From Lactobacillus sp. (GTDB lineage Bacteria; Bacillota; Bacilli; Lactobacillales; Lactobacillaceae): 6,004 bases of DNA. Within the stretch, counting starts at the first letter, position 1. Each line of letters begins with the position of its first letter. Under the pieces are notes generated by a model. That model saw only the letters and a list, made by a program, of their open reading frames with translations, did no database searches and was not told the DNA's origin. The stretch spans positions 1-6,004 of the forward strand of contig JAAVAW010000026.1 of assembly GCA_014803905.1 (NCBI GenBank), given 5' to 3'. Shown one piece after another: positions 3,823 to 6,004 of this stretch. The position numbers and the translations under genes were made by a program.

Positions 3823-6004
3823 ATGGGGAAAAAGAGAAAAAATAGAAAAGAAAATAAAAAGTTACAAGCGGGCAAAAAATATGCTGATCCATATGAATTA
3901 AAAGGTGAAGAAAATACTTCATACTTAAAGGAAATAGCTGGATTAACTGCTTTAATGGGTGGTGTAACTGCTGGGGCTGCATTCATGCCTAACGGAGCTA
4001 CACGTGTAGCAGCTGCTTCAGTTGATACAAGATCACAAATTGTTGGTTCAGTTGCTGAATCAGCAGGACATTCTGGCCAAACTACTAATAGTAAATCAGA
4101 TGAAAATAACTTTAGTGTAAGTGCATCACAAAAACTTAGTCAATCTACTAGTCGATTTATTTCACATAGTGCTTCTTTGTCGTTGAGTCAATCAGGAAGT
4201 GTCTCTCTTTCTCAATCATTAAGTCAATCAATAAGCCAATCTGAAAGTCTTCTAAGCTCATTAAGTCTTTCTAAAAAACAAAAGGACAATAAAGGTCGAG
4301 CAGTAGTAAGAAAGAGATTCGCAGTTGCTCGTGATAACTCTCAATTACTTGCGCAAGATAGTAATAACAGTAATTTAGCTTCATTATCTGAAAGTACTTC
4401 TACTCCACAATCATTATCTACTTCTCAACAATCATTATCTACTTCAATCCAACAATCTTTATCAGATGCAATAAATAATTCGCAAAGTCTTTTAGATACT
4501 ATTGGCGATGCAGCAGGATTAGTACTTTTAAATACTAATGGGATCCAAATTACCAATAATACTAATTCTTTACAAGAGAACAAAACAGTTAAAACTAAAA
4601 TTTTAGCTACTCAAGATGACAACAATAACATTCCTGAAGGCTTTCCCACTGATCCAACTGTAGGTTTACAGTATTATGAAGGAGTTGTTCCTACCCCTCA
4701 AGGACAATACTTTTATATTACTGTAACGTCAGGTATATTACATAATGTTAAACAGGGACAAACCTTTACTGTTTCAATTGGTAAAGATGCAAACCTAGAT
4801 CTTAATTACTCAGGAGGAACGCTTTCAAAGTATTTAAATGATCCAGGAGATTTTGATGCCGTAAATAATGGAGATGGGACTTATACATTTACGGCTAAAA
4901 AAGATTTTAGTGAAGCCGGATTTTCTTTGAGAGCATCAATGGCTTATGAGAAAGTTATTGATAAAGATACATCTATTTCTGTACCAGTTTCAATTACCAA
5001 TAATGCTACGGAGGAAGTAACTAATCTTCCAGCCCAAACAGTAGAAATGACTCCTAACCCTAAAAATACTGAAGAAGCAACTCACCCTGATCTTTGGTAT
5101 AAATCATACGGGTTAGATAGAAGTACAATGCAATTTAAGTGGGGGGTCTATGTCAACTTTAATGAAGAAGAAATGAAGAACATAGACGTTAGTGCATTAT
5201 TTGATGGAAATCAAAAACTTTTAAAGAATACAATAACGGTTTATGCTCCATTATCAAAAAGTGAAATAGAGCAAGGAACACTTAATAATAATTTTGATGG
5301 GAGTGAATATAATTACGATTTAAGTAAATTAATACAGGATGGTTCAACCGATAATAGCTTAATTTTTAAGTCAGATAATATGTCTGATATAAATGGAACA
5401 AATTATTCAAAAACTCCTATTTATATTGTATTTAATACTCAGTTGGAAGAAGACGGTAAACCACTTCCACCTGATACAATTATTAAGATAATTGACTATA
5501 AAAGTACAATAACGTTAGATGGATCTGGTATAGCGGTTAAAACAATAACTAATATTCCGGTTGATAATGGTAATGGTACTGGAAATTTTGGTAATAACTC
5601 TCAATCTATATCTGCTTCTACAAGCGGTTCTTATAGTACTTCTTCGTCACAAAGCGTTTCTACAATTGAGTCTCGTTCAAATTCTCTGAGTGTAGAACAA
5701 AGTGAAAGCATGAGTGAGAGTTTATCAAACTCAGTAAGTATGAGTGAAAGCTTATCTAACTCAGTAAGTATGAGTGAAAGCCTAAGTAACTCAGTGTCAA
5801 TGAGCGAAAGCTTAAGTAACTCAGTAAGCATGAGTGAAAGTTTAAGTAACTCAGTAAGCATGAGCGAAAGTTTGAGTAACTCAGTGTCAATGAGTGAGAG
5901 CTTAAGTAACTCAGTAAGTATGAGTGAAAGCTTAAGCAACTCAGTAAGCATGAGTGAAAGCTTGAGCAACTCAGTAAGCATGAGCGAAAGCTTATCTAAC
6001 TCAG
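3823..6004 (+). CDS. Serine-rich repeat surface adhesin, N-terminal 727 residues (3' end outside window)
   Basis: The start of a large cell-surface glycoprotein adhesin. Order of parts: basic leader (1-19), then KKLQAGKKY (12-20), a degenerate form of the KxYKxGKxW motif, and a glycine-containing hydrophobic segment (38-55, AGLTALMGGVTAGAAF) with likely cleavage near AAA/S at 65/66. This layout fits signal peptides of the accessory Sec (SecA2/SecY2) pathway. Next come serine-rich region 1 (about 98-150 and 187-222) interrupted by a basic island (151-170), then a non-repeat region (about 255-592) that should be the ligand-binding part and probably folds as two beta-sandwich domains (about 267-395 and 400-585). 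Serine-rich region 2 starts at 593 and becomes regular SMSESLSNSV repeats from residue 629. In known SRR proteins the serines are O-glycosylated by GtfA/GtfB and the C-terminus bears an LPxTG sortase signal; both lie beyond what is visible. No cysteine occurs and no stop interrupts the frame. The ligand is unknown, and I did not recognise the binding region. Confidence 0.88.
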   Translation, partial: MGKKRKNRKENKKLQAGKKYADPYELKGEENTSYLKEIAGLTALMGGVTAGAAFMPNGATRVAAASVDTRSQIVGSVAESAGHSGQTTNSKSDENNFSVSASQKLSQSTSRFISHSASLSLSQSGSVSLSQSLSQSISQSESLLSSLSLSKKQKDNKGRAVVRKRFAVARDNSQLLAQDSNNSNLASLSESTSTPQSLSTSQQSLSTSIQQSLSDAINNSQSLLDTIGDAAGLVLLNTNGIQITNNTNSLQENKTVKTKILATQDDNNNIPEGFPTDPTVGLQYYEGVVPTPQGQYFYITVTSGILHNVKQGQTFTVSIGKDANLDLNYSGGTLSKYLNDPGDFDAVNNGDGTYTFTAKKDFSEAGFSLRASMAYEKVIDKDTSISVPVSITNNATEEVTNLPAQTVEMTPNPKNTEEATHPDLWYKSYGLDRSTMQFKWGVYVNFNEEEMKNIDVSALFDGNQKLLKNTITVYAPLSKSEIEQGTLNNNFDGSEYNYDLSKLIQDGSTDNSLIFKSDNMSDINGTNYSKTPIYIVFNTQLEEDGKPLPPDTIIKIIDYKSTITLDGSGIAVKTITNIPVDNGNGTGNFGNNSQSISASTSGSYSTSSSQSVSTIESRSNSLSVEQSESMSESLSNSVSMSESLSNSVSMSESLSNSVSMSESLSNSVSMSESLSNSVSMSESLSNSVSMSESLSNSVSMSESLSNSVSMSESLSNSVSMSESLSNS
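4114..4272 (+). repeat. Serine-rich region 1, first block (irregular SLSQS-type repeats)
   Basis: Residues about 98-150 of the adhesin are rich in Ser alternating with Leu, Gln, Ile or Val (for example SLSQSLSQSISQSES). The units are irregular and the DNA is not a clean tandem repeat. In SRR adhesins this short first region is a glycosylated stalk between the mature N-terminus and the binding region. A second, weaker block follows at about residues 187-222 with QSLSTSQQSLSTS-like segments. Confidence 0.75.
5707..6004 (+). repeat. 30-bp tandem repeats coding for SMSESLSNSV (start of serine-rich region 2)
   Basis: Nine complete 30-bp units start at 5707, 5737, 5767, 5797, 5827, 5857, 5887, 5917 and 5947. 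A tenth, starting at 5977, is cut by the window end after 28 bases. Every unit encodes the same ten residues, with Ser at every odd position, while the DNA differs between units only at synonymous sites. Units 4-6 resemble units 7-9, which suggests a 90-bp higher-order duplication. The array certainly continues beyond the window. The long open frame on the opposite strand is a by-product of this periodicity. Confidence 0.95.

Noticed and set aside
3764..3986. Two overlapping minus-strand frames of 66-72 codons over the adhesin start
   Set aside because: They are antisense to the signal peptide region, their Phe/Leu-rich content is the complement of Lys/Glu codons, and they have no supporting motif.
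5631..5981. Minus-strand 116-codon frame with repeated LTELLKLSL
   Set aside because: It is the exact complement of the serine repeat array; its length follows from the 30-bp periodicity and it has no start signal.
5707..6004. CRISPR array
   Set aside because: The 30-bp units are contiguous with no spacers and encode an invariant peptide in frame with the adhesin.

Overview
The window looks like a chromosomal piece of a low-GC, host-associated Lactobacillus, plausibly of the johnsonii/gasseri/acidophilus group. This rests on very AT-rich DNA, an IS150-type IS3 element end, a HelD of Firmicutes type, and the start of a serine-rich repeat (SRR) surface adhesin. The species assignment is inference; no 16S or other phylogenetic marker is present.

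Layout: (1) Positions 1-349 hold the 3' end of an IS3-family insertion sequence: the C-terminal part of the DDE transposase and a terminal inverted repeat. (2) Positions 365-1006 (minus strand) encode a 213-residue membrane-anchored or secreted zinc metalloprotease of matrixin type, with a complete HExxHxxGxxH motif and Met-turn. It converges on the IS transposase with only 45 bp between the stop codons. (3) A 184-bp divergent intergenic region separates it from helD (1191-3488, plus strand), a UvrD-like ATPase that frees stalled RNA polymerase. helD ends in a perfectly palindromic intrinsic terminator. (4) Positions 3489-3822 are a 334-bp, extremely AT-rich control region. It holds a TATAAT box, two 16-bp palindromes with identical arms (AATAAC-N4-GTTATT), and between them a second terminator-like hairpin lying in the presumed leader of the next gene. 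(5) From 3823 to the window end an open frame of 727 codons with no stop encodes the N-terminal part of an SRR adhesin. Its parts are a long signal peptide with a degenerate accessory-Sec motif, a short serine-rich region split by a basic island, a roughly 330-residue non-repeat candidate binding region, and the beginning of a second serine-rich region. That last region consists of 10-residue SMSESLSNSV units encoded by 30-bp repeats.

The adhesin is the largest accessory system here. In related bacteria such proteins are O-glycosylated on the serine repeats and exported by a dedicated SecA2/SecY2 pathway, whose genes often lie next to the adhesin gene. None of those genes is in this window, so that part is expectation only. 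The metalloprotease also acts outside the cytoplasm, but nothing in the sequence links it to the adhesin apart from being nearby. helD is a housekeeping transcription gene between the two surface genes.

The most interesting unexplained material is the control region ahead of the adhesin gene (paired palindromes plus candidate attenuator) and the repeat array, in which the protein is invariant while the DNA drifts, including switches between the two serine codon families.
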